A DNA stretch of 64,000 nucleotides from assembly GCA_039105265.1 (NCBI GenBank), contig JAPFFF010000055.1, positions 372,001 to 436,000 on the forward strand, read 5' to 3'. The position numbers and the translations under genes are program-made. This document shows, one piece after another, positions 29,601-40,673 of the stretch; within the stretch, counting starts at the first letter, position 1, and each line of letters starts with the position of its first letter. The DNA is from Tritrichomonas musculus. Taxonomy: Eukaryota; Parabasalia; Tritrichomonadida; Tritrichomonadidae. The notes below the pieces were generated by a model. That model ran no database searches and was not told the DNA's origin. It saw only the letters and a list, made by a program, of their open reading frames with translations.

Positions 29601-31354
29601 AACTCATCTCTTTCTGATTCATCTTTAAATCCGATAAATGAATAAGCATATCCATCATAAATGCGATATCGTTGGACATTCTCTATTCTAGAGTCAAAGA
29701 ATATAATCTTATAGTTATCAAATTGAGCTGAATTCTCTACAAAAAAAGTATAAAACAAATTTTCAACTGGATAAAACTTTTTAATCGATTTCGAAAATTG
29801 TTTCTTAAAATGTTCAGGATCAAAACATGAATTACATATTAAAAATGTTTTATTCGATTGACTTGATGAAACATTTTTATCTTTTTTATTGTAAATTTTC
29901 AAATTATAAATATCTTTGAATTCAAATGTTGAATGCTTTATTGCTTTTAATAACAATTTTTTGCTTTTAAATCCATAAAAAGAATAAATTTTATTTGTTC
30001 CTGGATAATAACATGAACTTTGTATGTCCTCTGCATTATAAATAGCATAAAATGATTGAAAAACTTTTCCCCAAGGATTTTCACTCTTGTTTTCTTTGTG
30101 ATTTTCATGGAAATAGAAATAAATTAATTCCTTTTTGGGAACAAATTCACGAAGTTCTGTTACTTCCATATCGTTGTTTTCAACTGTTATTTCATTCGAT
30201 AAATTTAAATATGGATAAATCCAAACTTGAGTGGTATTTGATAATCTACGAAAATTGTTTTTCAAATCAAGAAAATTCGAAAAACCGAAAAATGAACAAA
30301 CAACTTTTGAATGAGGAAAATGACAATATTGTTGAATATCACGGCAATTTATTAAACAATTAAGTATTCCTATTTTTTTAAATGTGATTTGACAAGGAAA
30401 AGATTTTTCAATATAACAAATATAAATCAAATTTTCTTTTGGAACAAAATTTTGAAAATTACTCAATTCAATTAAATTTCCAATCAAATTTTGAATAGGA
30501 TTTTTAATAAGACTTCCGAACTTTAATCCTAAAAAAATATTTCTATGACATGCGCCTATTGAAATGTTGGCACTATTTAAATATTGGTTTGTCACATTAT
30601 TATAATTGATTGGCTCAACTTCACTTTGTCCAATTATAAAATTTTCTGGATTTTTTTTGTAAATAAAAATTTCATTGTTTTTCGCTGATGATTGAAGTTT
30701 TTTATTCTGTAAGGCGCACATCATTTGTACTCTTGTTAAAAATCCGAAAAATGTAAAAACTTTTTGTAATCTGGGATGATAAGCAAATCTTTGAATATCA
30801 AAAACGGTTTGATAGGCGAATGAAAAATTATGCAAATGATTTGATGACAAAAAACGCGATGGAATATCTTTTTCTTCAAAATAACAATAGAAAAGATTGT
30901 CAATTGGCTGAAAATCTTCGAGAAAAATAAAAAGTGAAATTTTTTTATCTTTGGCTGGCTCGTAAATGGCCATTTTTGGTGTTTCTTCAATATTTATTCT
31001 TTTTGGTACAGGTGGGGTTAAATATGAGGGCAAATCTTGCAATGGAAAATAATAAAATTTACGATTAAGTGCAGCTTTTCTTAATGATGGCTGGAAAATG
31101 GCAACTTCCAATTGATTTTGATTTGTAAACCCAAGGAAAGTATAAATATCTTTCGTTCCTGGGTAATAATAAAATCGTTGAATATCTGATGCAAAAGTAA
31201 TTTCATATAAAGCTCTCTTTTCTTCACTTTTTTTGGAAGATATGTTTGCATATTTTTTTTCAACGAAATAGCAGTAAACAAAACTACTTTTCGGTTGAAA
31301 TTCTTTATGGAAAAAAACTTCCTGAGATTCATCTAAATGTTTAGTTAATTTCAT
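26654..31354 (-). CDS. Nine-module repeat protein with an unrecognised domain
   Basis: This 1566-residue protein is built from nine copies of a domain of about 90 residues. Each copy has the plan F.P+.N.FY.Y.EE, then a variable part, DIQRF.Y.PGTNKIYTFIGF, and A....LK.S..N..IF.F. Copies 1-5 (N-terminal 700 residues) are diverged and joined by short linkers. Copies 6-9 are nearly identical and linked by about 120 residues of Q/N/S/K-rich, low-complexity sequence. The C-terminal tail is strongly acidic (DDDDDIDDDYDDNYE type). No signal peptide, membrane segment or known family is recognised. The regular strand pattern suggests a small beta-rich binding module. The ORF is intact over 4.7 kb despite the tandem repeats. 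The start is the first ATG (MKLTKHLDESQEV). Confidence 0.8.
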   Translation of the reverse strand: MKLTKHLDESQEVFFHKEFQPKSSFVYCYFVEKKYANISSKKSEEKRALYEITFASDIQRFYYYPGTKDIYTFLGFTNQNQLEVAIFQPSLRKAALNRKFYYFPLQDLPSYLTPPVPKRINIEETPKMAIYEPAKDKKISLFIFLEDFQPIDNLFYCYFEEKDIPSRFLSSNHLHNFSFAYQTVFDIQRFAYHPRLQKVFTFFGFLTRVQMMCALQNKKLQSSAKNNEIFIYKKNPENFIIGQSEVEPINYNNVTNQYLNSANISIGACHRNIFLGLKFGSLIKNPIQNLIGNLIELSNFQNFVPKENLIYICYIEKSFPCQITFKKIGILNCLINCRDIQQYCHFPHSKVVCSFFGFSNFLDLKNNFRRLSNTTQVWIYPYLNLSNEITVENNDMEVTELREFVPKKELIYFYFHENHKENKSENPWGKVFQSFYAIYNAEDIQSSCYYPGTNKIYSFYGFKSKKLLLKAIKHSTFEFKDIYNLKIYNKKDKNVSSSQSNKTFLICNSCFDPEHFKKQFSKSIKKFYPVENLFYTFFVENSAQFDNYKIIFFDSRIENVQRYRIYDGYAYSFIGFKDESERDEFILTYNDLPIKFYRFEKTESSNNYSVPSADVFINQHIPISLDNKKAKNDVQVEIADTTNISSKNKKKKKDTESKNTSSPKKATDSKEQKQTTAPPRQINQNSNKSVYQIFEPKKNTFYLYIEELLNPNLKLSEKSYRTIFGINYSTDIQRFNYLPGTNKIYTFIGFSNQQYLNEALNHQPLKSSAKNQKIFIFNTQEETTSNSQISKNKPKNNQDNKITDKTNQQTTTSQNNSKNDGFYFSSENTNDNNNSTSKSQAITDRSKPENNQLKSPPKEKSNEVNNKNQINFEPKTISSSKKATDSNEQKQTSAPPIQVNQNSNKSVYRTFEPKKNTFYLYFEELSSPNYKSSEKSYRTIFGINFSTDIQRFHYLPGTNEIYTFIGFSSQINLIIALNHQSLKSSAKNQKIFTFNTQEETTSNSKNQKDKPKIKANNKITDKSNQQTTTSRSNSKNDEFYFSSENTNNKNSSTSNLQAINGQSKPENDQLKSPPKEKSNEVNNKNQINFEPKTISSSKKATDSNEQKQTSAPPIKTNQNSNKSVYRTFEPKKNTFYLYIEELSNPNYKLSERSYRTIFGINFSTDIQRFHYLPGTNKIYTFIGFSNQQYLNEALNHQILKSSSKHQKIFIFNTQEEITSNSQIQKDKPKINQDNKITDKTNQQTTASQNNSKNDEFYFSFENTNDNNNSTSNLQAITDRSKPENDQLKSPPKEKSNEVNNKNQINFEPKTISSSKKATDSNEQKQTSAPPRQINQNSNKSVYRTFEPKKNTFYLYIEELSNPNYKLSERSYRTIFGINFSTDIQRFHYLPGTNKIYTFIGFSNQQYLNEALNHQPLKSSSKNQKIFTFNAQEEIAPNSQIQKDKPKINQGEKITDKSNQQIATSQSNSKNDDLHFLTEKSQDKNAKSRDLNTKKVQNQNEIKISSESEIDESENCNNEMKETEIIQILKDENENDNNDENETSLCDDDDDIDDDYDDNYENKYDDN
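26930..29340. repeat. Four tandem 651-bp coding repeats
   Basis: Equivalent points recur every 651 bp (for example at 27163, 27814 and 28465 for one conserved segment), that is 217 codons per unit. Identity between units is high at the DNA level in both domain and linker. This indicates recent unequal exchange or amplification inside the gene. Confidence 0.9.
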
Positions 31355-32050
31355 TTATTTTTTTAAAGTTTCATTTTAAACAGTCACCTTGAAAAATATA
31401 AATATCTTCACATCTATATTGATTGCAATATTATAAATAGAATATTTATTTGTTATCCTTTTTATATTGAATTAAGATAATACTTGAGGTTTTAGATTCT
31501 TCATCAAATGAAAAATTAAATTCGTCATTTATTGAATTAGATTGAGTTGCGGTTGTTTATTAATTATTAAAAGAATTTAATGTCGATATATGAAATATTC
31601 CAAAAAAATTCAATATGTGATTTAAATAATTACTACCAATATCACGTTCATTCTCGTAAAACCACACAAAACAGTAATAAAGCCATTGTTTATATAAATA
31701 ATCGTTAATAAATTAATTTTAAATCAATATAAGGATCGATTCTAAAATATTAGTACAATTCTGAAGGACATTCAAAAAGTGGAGATTCTTCAGTAAAAAT
31801 GATCATCATAAAAAATCATTTTATGGTACATGGTTTTTACCGATTCTTACCGCCATCCACGCCGTCTCGGAAATTTTCATTATTTTGTTTTTAAATTAAT
31901 TTCAAAAGAAGTGAATTATTTGAAAATTTGCAAGGTTTTCATTCTTTTTAAAAATCATCTGAAAAGAAATGTGAAGTTAAAAAAATAATCAAATTTTTTG
32001 GTCAATATCATTGAAATTTGTTTTGAATGGTAGCCGTTTATTTATTATAA
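31355..32050. other. Intergenic region
   Basis: Apart from the linker remnant listed separately I see no gene. Confidence 0.6.
31496..31562. repeat. Stray copy of the repeat-protein linker
   Basis: About 65 bp resemble the linker-coding DNA of the neighbouring repeat gene (around 28225-28290). Both share a segment like GAAAAATAAAATTCATCATT and the following GAATTAGATTGA part. The copy lies upstream of the gene's start, so it is a noncoding remnant of a former repeat or a gene-conversion scrap. Confidence 0.6.
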
Positions 32051-32389
32051 ATGAAAAAGCGCTATATCCACAAATCAAAATGGAAGTATGTCATAGTTCA
32101 AGAAGAAACCGAGCCAGTTGTCTTTATATTAAACGATAGTGGGAGATTAATTGCTCCTTTAAACCAAAGAAAGCATCGAGATCTTAAAATATTAATGAAA
32201 GATCATGGTTTTATTGAACAAAACCAAGACAAATCTTCGGCATGTGATGAAATCAACGACAAGCCAAATGAAGAAAAATCTTTCAAGTTGGTTTTTGACG
32301 ACAACATATTGAGTATGAACTCAAACAATATTGATGATGACAACGATATTAAAGTTGGTTTAACTGATGGCCATAATGAATACTTGTGA
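32051..32389 (+). CDS. Small protein of unknown function
   Basis: This 112-residue ORF starts with a basic segment (MKKRYIHKSKWKYVIVQEE). It continues with a short hydrophobic-charged region (PVVFILNDSGRLIAPL) and ends in an acidic, asparagine-rich tail. No domain is recognised. The balanced amino-acid use is better than expected of random AT-rich DNA, but the length is short and no homologue is evident to me. Confidence 0.45.
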   Translation: MKKRYIHKSKWKYVIVQEETEPVVFILNDSGRLIAPLNQRKHRDLKILMKDHGFIEQNQDKSSACDEINDKPNEEKSFKLVFDDNILSMNSNNIDDDNDIKVGLTDGHNEYL

Positions 32390-33143
32390 AGTTACTCTTA
32401 CTTTAGTGATTTATATAAATATTGGAACATAATATATAATCCATATAAACTACAATTACCAATCTAATTTTATTCTACGAATACTGCAGCTGTGATTAAA
32501 TATCTTTTTAAAAAATCATCTCTTTATATTTCATATTATTATAATTATAATTTAATGTTTTGCATTGATTTAAACACATGGTTTTCTTTTACAAGCAAGT
32601 ATACAGTGAATTTGCTATTTATTTCAATCATATAAGATTGATTTATTATATGAAACATTGATTATATATGACCAAAGAATTAATATTATTCTTTCATATT
32701 CTGTTTAATCATAAAAAAAATCAAGATGTCATATAATCATTATCAGAATTTGCACACGGTATCTTGGTATTTTTATGAATGTAATCTATTTTGTATGCTT
32801 AATAATTGAAATCAATAAAATGCCATATTAAAAAAAAAAAGCAAAACTGTGTGAATAAATCAAGATGCAATTAAAAAATATATTTTTTATTTTAAAAATT
32901 AAATAAAAGTAAAATATATTTCAATTTTTAATAATTCTATTTGATTTATTTCAAGATATTTTATATTTTTTATATTTGAATATATATTCAAAATTTGTTT
33001 GGCATTTCGCATGGCATCTTGAGGTGAAATGATTTTCAATTGTAGAGATTTTTTTTCTATATATATAAATATATTAAAGTAATATTTTCTTTATTAGATT
33101 ATATGTAATATAAAAAGTAACTGTAATTATTTTTTATCTATTA

Positions 33144-33916
33144 CAGCTGTTTCGGAAATAGATTAGAATTTTTTGGAAATAAAATAGTAACCGTTTTATT
33201 TTTTTGGAAATTAAATATTTTTTTTTGGAAATAAAATAGGAACGATCATTTTATATTCAATTTTATCATACTTAAAAACGGAATTAAAAGATAGATTAAA
33301 GAAATTTTATGGCGTTTTACACATTATTATGCTAATATATACATGAGTTTTGTTTTTAACAGTTCAATATGAAACATAGAGTATGTTATTGTGTTTTTAA
33401 TATGATATTACTAAAATATTGTTTTCATCCAAAATTACTCAATAAAATCTTCAATTTATCGATAATTATGCATTTTTTATGATTTTTAATATGAAAATTG
33501 ATGAAAATGAATATTTTGAAAAAACTCTTTCATTAATGAAAAAATCACTTTATTTATGATTATTATTGATTATTATATCGAATATGAAAAGAAATTTTCT
33601 TTTTGTTTTATCCAGGATATAATTTAAAAAAGATATTATGCAATCGGTGAAATATCAATTATAAAGTATCTTTTTAATAACATCTGTCAAAATATATTAA
33701 ATTGGCAAAAGATTGTTTAGATGTAATTAATATTTGCTTCTGATTTAAATGTTTTTCATCAACAAAAATATTGGAAATTGAATGCAAAATAATCGTTCAC
33801 TATTTTATTTCCAAAAAAAAATATTTTATTTCCAAAAATATTTTAGCGGTTTTATAAACCATTCAAATCATGCTATTTTATTTCCAAAAAATTCTAATCT
33901 ATTTCCGAAACAGCTG
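33144..33916. mobile_element. 773-bp MITE with long CAGCTG termini
   Basis: Inverted repeats of more than 40 bp, identical as far as I can read, begin CAGCTGTTTCGGAAATAG at 33144 and end in the complement at 33916. They are flanked by TA on both sides, suggesting Tc1/mariner-type insertion. Inside each end the segment TTTTTTGGAAATAAAATAG is partly repeated. There is no transposase. Confidence 0.82.
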
Positions 33917-34388
33917 TATTACTAAAATATAATGTGATATTATATAAACTAAAAGTAAATTCTAAATTTTGAATTTAAATTTAACTAACAGTTTTCTTTC
34001 TCTTGAACTTTATTTTTTGAATTTTGTTGGTTCACATCTGGTATGTTTTGCAACCATTTTTTTTTAGCAATTAAAAAATTAAGATTGACATGTGAAATAA
34101 AAACATTTTTTTTAAAAAAAAGGCAGAATAATTGAGTGTAGTTTTTATTATTTAAATATTACTTGGAACAAAAATATCAAATATAGATTATGATTTTGAA
34201 TGTGTTATCATATCGCCTCAGCATTTTTTTAACACATAATAGAATTGTGTTAATTATTTGTTAAGTTACATCAATTAATTCATTTATAAATCAAGTTCAT
34301 TGAATATCGATTATTTAATGGAAATAGTTATTATGATTATCATAACTTTTATTATATAAAATGTGAAAATCTTATCAGAATCTGATGG

Positions 34389-34825
34389 TAGGCTTGTTAT
34401 TCTGATATCAATTATCAGGTTTGTCACTTTTTTTAAATCAGATAATCGATAATACTAATTGATGAATTCGATTATCAAGTATGAAATGTGATACGAAAAA
34501 ACATATTATTTTGATATCGAATCTTGATTAATCGAAATTAATACCTGAAAAAAACATTAAAAATAGTATTTTAATGGCATAAAATAAATACATTCCAACT
34601 TATTATGTAAAAGAATCAACTTTTATTAAATTTTATAACGGATATGTGAAGTAATGAGTTAAAAAAGTTTACAAAATTTGGATGCGGTAAAAAAATTTCA
34701 ATATTGATAATTGATTTTTTATTCATTATTCATTATTGATATCAGAGATTAAATTTTTGAGTTGATATTGATATCAGGAAAATAGATCAATTATCGATAT
34801 CGAAAATCGAGACTTAACAAGCCTA
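34389..34825. mobile_element. 437-bp hAT-type MITE, complete copy
   Basis: The ends TAGGCTTGTTA and the complement of TAGGCTTGTTA are flanked by an exact 8-bp duplication TCTGATGG (34381-34388 and 34826-34833), the hAT signature. The interior is rich in GATATC and ATCGAT motifs in both orientations. A second copy lies at 37825. Confidence 0.88.
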
Positions 34826-35066
34826 TCTGATGGCTTAAATATCTTTTTAAGAATATCATGGAATCAATTGATAGAATTTGCAACAGATCTTTTAAATAGG
34901 AAAATAATAATTTATTTTCGACTTTATCTTTTTTTGGTGAAATGAGTGATATTCAAAATGCTTATGTATATATAAAAGTCAATTTAAATAAATGAAAAAA
35001 AAATTGACCTTTTTTGTTATTATCAAAAAAATGAAAGAAATTCTTAAATAAGATAAAAATTTTAAT

Positions 35067-37276
35067 TTAAGTTATAATTTTTACTAAACTAGAAAGATTT
35101 TCTGGAATAAATTTTCTTAAAGAAGAAGGAATTTCAATTTCAGTGAGTGCTTTGCATTGATCAAAAACATCTTTTCCAATTGTTGTCACAGATGAAGGTA
35201 TTGATATTTGCTTAAGTGAAGTGCATTTGGCGAAAACTCTATTTCCTATCATAGTCACTGAATTAGGAATTGTTATTTGCGTGAGTGATTTGCATTCAAA
35301 GAATAAAAAGTTGTTTATTGATGTCAATGAAGACGGAATAGAAATTTGCTGAAGTGATGAGCATTTCGCAAAAGCAGATGAGCCAATAGATTTGATTGAA
35401 GAAGGGAAAATTATTTTAACAAGCGAGATGCAATCATAGAAAGCCGAATCGCCAATTGATGTAACTGAAGAAGGAATCGTAACTTGAGACAACGAACTGC
35501 ATCCTTTAAAAGATTCCTCTTCAATTGAAACAACTGAAGAAGGAATTTTTATTTCTTGAAGAGAAGTGCACTCAGCAAATGTCCGTTTTAAAATGGAAGT
35601 AACTTGAGCTAAGAACGAAATTTCTTTCAATGATTTACATCTTTCAAAAGCACGCTTTCCTATCATTGTTACTGATGATGGAATGATTAGTTTCTGAAGT
35701 GAGATGCAGCCAGAAAAAGCAGACTTTCCAATGGTTTTCACTGATGATGGAATTGATATTTCAACAATTGAAGAACATCCAGAAAATGCATTTTTTTCAA
35801 TGGATTCAACAGATGATGGAATTGACACTTCAACAAGTGATGAGCACTGGCAAAATGTATATTCTTCAATTTTTGTTGTTGTTGAAGGAATCATTATTTT
35901 TGTCAGCTTCAAACAATTCCTGAAATAGTTTCCAATTTTAATGCTTGGTTGCATAAGTAAAAGATCAACAATTTCCATGTTGTTTTCTTTGATTGCCAAC
36001 TGCAAAGGTGTAACATAAAAAAAATAAATCATAATAAACATCATTAGAAATAAAAATAATGAATGAACGTCGTTAGAAAAGTATATGAATTAAATATCTT
36101 GATGAGAAATAAAAAACTATTTAAAAATTTTATTCAAAAAAATTTTGTTTTTAAAATGATTTTGTAATTAACATCAAATTCTCTTGTTTTCAAGATAAGT
36201 TTGACAAGATTTAAATAATTATATTTGCAAGCATAAGAAAAAAGGAAAGGATTATCTGGTTCTTCAGGTAAGAATTCATAATTGCAATCACGAAATGCAT
36301 ATGAAGTGACTTCTTTATCAAAAGCTATTTCAGAAACATTTCCAAATGAAAGAAAATCATCGAAATCATCAAATGTTTTCATTAAATTGTTTTGAATATA
36401 ATTTGCGATCTCATTATGATGACACTTGATTGCTTCTTCAAGATATTCATCATATGACTCTCCTTCAGGATCGACGTGGTTCTCTTCGAGAAGATGAATT
36501 AAATCTGCATTTCGAGCGTGAATTGAATAAAGCCACAAAGAAGGAGTCAAAGGAACTCCTTCCATTCTCAAATAATGGAAAATTTGAATAGATCCAAAGA
36601 ATGCTGCATATTCAATTAATGTTGGTTCTTTGTCTATCAAAAATGAATTCGTTTCAAAAATTGATCGTTCAATCTTCTTTGATAACGAAAGATTTGTTCG
36701 TGTGACATATGAAACAAATTCTTCAACCAAATCTTGCCGAATCAATTGGCAGACATAAGAATCATTTTCTCCTTTGGAACGTTTTTCATCAAAATTTTTG
36801 ATGTTTGAAATTTCTTTTTCAATTTCTTTTTTGTCATTTTTTTCAATCATTGATTTAATTTCATTGAAAAAGTAAAATTTGTCACTTTTTTCAAGTATAA
36901 CTGAAATTACATCATCATCTAGTTTTAGAATCTTTGAATTAATAAGAAAAAGGAGAATTTGTTTGCTGTCTTTAAAAAAGTTGTATAGTTCAATATTTGT
37001 GTAATTTGAAAAGGTCTGTTTGATTTCTTTTTCGATGAAATTGAGAATTTGGTATATTTTGGAGAAAAAAGAAGGAGTCCGATGATGATTTTCTGAGATT
37101 CGTAATATCAATTGAATAAATTTGAGCATTTCATTTTGATCCTCTTTGATTTTTGATGTTTGAATATAATCTAAGAATGCTTGAAAATCATCGTCTGAAA
37201 CATCTTCATCGTCAAGTAATCCAAGAAGACGAGATTGAAGTTCCCTTTTTTTATTAAAATATTCTTTGATATCCAT
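35067..37276 (-). pseudogene. DUF3447-ankyrin-LRR fusion gene, broken in the middle
   Basis: The 5' part (36134-37276, 380 codons) starts at a good ATG (MDIKEYFNKKRELQSRLL) and carries the DUF3447 motif EPTLIEYAAFFGSIQIFHYL. It stops after FDVNYKIILKTKFF, where further ankyrin repeats are expected. The 3' part (35067-36044) resumes in another frame with an ankyrin unit (TPLQLAIKENNMEIVDLLL) and then about eleven BspA-type LRRs of the form IPSSVTSIGDSAFYDCISL. Together they match a known trichomonad architecture of ankyrin followed by LRR. About 90 bp with stops separates them. The 3' ORF has no convincing start, so I read this as one disabled gene. A real pair of short proteins is the alternative. 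Confidence 0.65.
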
Positions 37277-37584
37277 TTCAAATAGACAAATGTTTACAAA
37301 TAAATATTAAATTGATATTTGGTCGAAGTTCTTAAAACAATGAAATAAAATAGATCATGAAAAATTGGTATTGGAAACAAATTTTCTGATATTTTTATTG
37401 ATTTCTGAATTAAATTCAAGTAACATGTTATTCACTGGAAAAAAGATTTTCTTTTTTTTTTTTTAATTGTTTGTTGAAAAATGCTTATAAAATATAAAAA
37501 ATACTGATATATTAGGGAGCTTTCAAATGATACATAACGTTTCAATAGATCCAAAAATGCAAATAAATTTTCTGATCAGGATTG
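37277..37584. other. Short intergenic region
   Basis: Nothing is seen beyond a T run near 37450. Confidence 0.6.
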
Positions 37585-37824
37585 TCAATTCATTATGATG
37601 ACAAATATTTATTAAAGAAAGCAGATGAAAAAGTGAAGAATTTAGCAATCTTCTTTTTGCAGTTGGAATTAAAGAAATTTATATTCCTTCAAATATCAAA
37701 TCATCATATGCACTTTACCAATGTATGAATCTAAAAAAAGTTGAAATTCCACAAAATTCAAATTTACAAACAACTGAATCATATTCATTTTCGAATTCAA
37801 AAATCAAAAAAAAAAATCCATCAA
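37585..37824 (+). pseudogene. BspA-like LRR relic
   Basis: Translation in two frames gives YDDKYLLKKADEK and then FAVGIKEIYIPSNIKSSYA, CMNLKKVEIPQNSNLQTTES and YSFSNSKI. These match the YDDKLILGKSD, IPTNIK and SELQTIGEYAFSYS segments of the LRR proteins at 4.2 and 46 kb. A frameshift separates the first two parts. A hAT-type element cuts the relic at 37825. Confidence 0.7.
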
Positions 37825-38178
37825 TAGGCTTGTTATTCTGATATCAATTATCAGGTTTGGCACTTTTTTTAACTCAGATAATCGATAATAAAATGCTATC
37901 GATTGGAACTTTTTATTGATGAATTCGATTATCAAGTATGAAATATGATACAAAAAAAATATGCTTTTGATATCGAATCTTGATTAATCGAAATTAATAC
38001 CTGAAAAAACCATTGAAAATAGTATTTTAATGGCATAAAATAAATATATTCTAACTTATCATGTAAAAGAATCAGATTTTATTAGATTTTATAACGGATA
38101 TGTGAAGTAATCAGTTAAAAAAGTTTACAAAATTTTAATACGTTAAAAAATTTTCAATATTGATAATCGATCTTTTAT
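37825..38178. mobile_element. hAT-type MITE, copy 2, right end lost
   Basis: It begins with TAGGCTTGTTATTCTGATAT and follows the copy at 34389-34825 closely for about 350 bp, including the ATCGATAATAAAATGC segment with a small insertion. The match ends near 38178, just before another element starts, and the right terminus is absent. Confidence 0.85.
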
Positions 38179-38197
38179 TTTTATAAAGTCATATTAC

Positions 38198-40400
38198 GGG
38201 GGACCTTTCACCGTTTACTATTATAAATTGAACGATTAATATTTGACTTGAATATTATCGTTTTAATTCAAATTTTAATTGAAAATTTAAAAATGAAATA
38301 ACTCAATGTAAAGATTTAAGGTGATTTTGATTTTTGGCAATCATATTATGTAATAGATAGTTTAGAATATCTAGGCCTCAAATATCACAAATTTATATCA
38401 AATAATGAAAAATGATGATTGTTTGCAAAATTCTTTGATGCTTTAATGCATGTAATATATTATTTACTAGTTTGAGACCTAGATTATTTAATTTGGCTTA
38501 CATAATTTCTATGTATATAAAAATAATATGATAAATAATTTTATGGATTGAGTAATTTCATTTTTAAATTCTCCATTATATAAATACATGGAAAATTGAT
38601 CAGAGCAAAAATGGTCCTACAGCTGAAATAAACTGTTTTTGGATTTAGATATATATTTATTTATTTATTTCTATTATAAATAAAGTAAACATGCATGTTT
38701 TTATTATATTGTTTTGCAAATGAATATTCAATTTTTAAAAAAGAAACACATTGTTTTTATTTGAAATATGTATATTATATATGATGTAATTTGTTATATT
38801 AAATAAACATATTGCATTCAATTTTTTATAATTGCTTAGTCCATATTTAATTAGATCAATGGCATCTTTATTAATACATATAGGATGTTTTGAAAATATT
38901 AATTTACATTCAATTCATATTTTATAATACCAATAATATTGATTTAAATACATAAATATATAGTTTAATATATAAATAATAATTTAAAAATGATATTTTT
39001 TTAAATTATTATATACTTACATATATTTTAATATGCATCTATAAATTGAATATTCAATATAATACTAAAAAATATTAGAATCAAGTGGGTAATTCTAAAA
39101 ACAAAATAATTGTAATCAATAGTTTTTTCAATAAAATAATTCTCACAAAAATTGTATTTATTTAATATAAAATATTGTTTTATCTTTTTATTTATCAGGG
39201 TTAATTATTTATTATATATAATTTAATTTCTATATATTGTATATTAAATATTATATTGATTATATTGATTATATTGATTGAATATAGTTTTACATAGAAT
39301 TATATGCATTTTAATAATTCAATTTATGAAAAAAAAAAAAAAAAAAAAAAAAAATGAAAATTTGAATTGATACAATTAGATATATATTAATTATATTTTA
39401 ATTTCTTGTTATTTCCTATATAATATATTTATTATAATTATAATAATAAATATTTAATAAATATTAATTGAAATAATAATATTATTAATATTTTATTTTT
39501 TTAAATTGAATTAATCATACAATATTTAAATACGTTTATTTAAAAGTATTCAATTAATCTATTTATATATTATATGTTTATTTTTGTGTATTAAATGAAT
39601 CTAATATTGATATCTCATACATTAAATAACTGAGTAAAATTGTTTGAATCATTCAATATTTTTCAAATAAAAAAAGTAGTATGCTTATATCTTTACTAAT
39701 AACGAATTTAATCTTTATATTATAGATCTATAAAATGATATATATTATAATAAAATGTAATAATAAACTAAACGAAAATAAGATCAATATCAATACAAAT
39801 AAATATAAAACTACGCATTTATTTTCAAAAGTATTTTTAAAACTAAAATATAGTATTATAGTATTAATATATTAGTTAAACAAATATATTTCAAATAATA
39901 ATATATTATAAATAACAATAAAAGTCATATACAATATATAATAATCAATCTTTAATCTTTTTTTTTTTGAATATTCGAATTATCTCTCAATGTTTTTGTT
40001 TTTTTGACATTTTATATTTTTATATAATATAATAAATTAAATATGTATGATATATATATATATAAATATTTTTTTTTAATTAATTATCAAAAAACTTATT
40101 ATAATTCATTTTAATTTCTATTAAAAACATCAAATAAAACTTATTAAGCATGTGTGAACAATCTGATAATCAATTTATTTTATTGTGAAAACAGTTTTTA
40201 AAATTGAAATTGAATTTACTTTTTTATTATTATTGTCTAACCTTTAATTGATATATCAAATGACTTACATAGTTATTAACATAAGCGAAATAATATAATT
40301 GTCTAAACAAAACATAGAAGATAATCTTATAAATCATAATTATCTATTTAACCTTTAGGCCAATAATTTGGCCTGATCGTTTTACATTGAAAGGTCCCCC
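38198..40400. mobile_element. 2.2-kb non-autonomous element with GGGGGACCTTTCA termini
   Basis: The left end GGGGGACCTTTCA (38198-38210) is matched by its complement at 40388-40400. The flanks are TTAC on the left and TTAA on the right, compatible with a TTAA target that has since mutated. The 2.2-kb interior is among the most AT-rich DNA of the window and has no ORF. The ends resemble the 330-bp TTAA element at 730-1059 (GGGACCACTATCA), so both may belong to one piggyBac-like group. Confidence 0.7.
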
Positions 40401-40673
40401 TTAATTGAATTAAAAATGACTTTAAATTCAATTTTGTTAACGTCATTTAAAATTGCAGAATTCAAGGTTAAATTTTATCATAAATTGATCGTTTTTCTTA
40501 AAATGCAAAAATGGATTTTTAGGAGTAATTATGTAACTAATTTTGATTTTTAGATTTTATTAATTTTAAAATGTAATTTAAAATGCTATTTTTTATAAAT
40601 TTCCAAACTATTAATATTTTTTCCTAAGATATTTAGACAAAAATATTTCATAAAAAATCTTAGAATTATTATT
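40401..40673. other. Upstream region of the Hsp70 gene
   Basis: It is AT-rich. No heat-shock element is clear by eye. Confidence 0.4.

Larger units (their letters stand above)
32390..35066. other. AT-rich region with two MITEs
   Basis: No gene is seen. It holds the inverted-repeat elements at 33144-33916 and 34389-34825, listed separately. Confidence 0.6.

Noticed and set aside
36012-36134. Spliceosomal intron joining the ankyrin and LRR parts
   Set aside because: The known trichomonad intron ends (GTATGT-like 5' site and ACTAACACACAG 3' motif) are not present in this gap.
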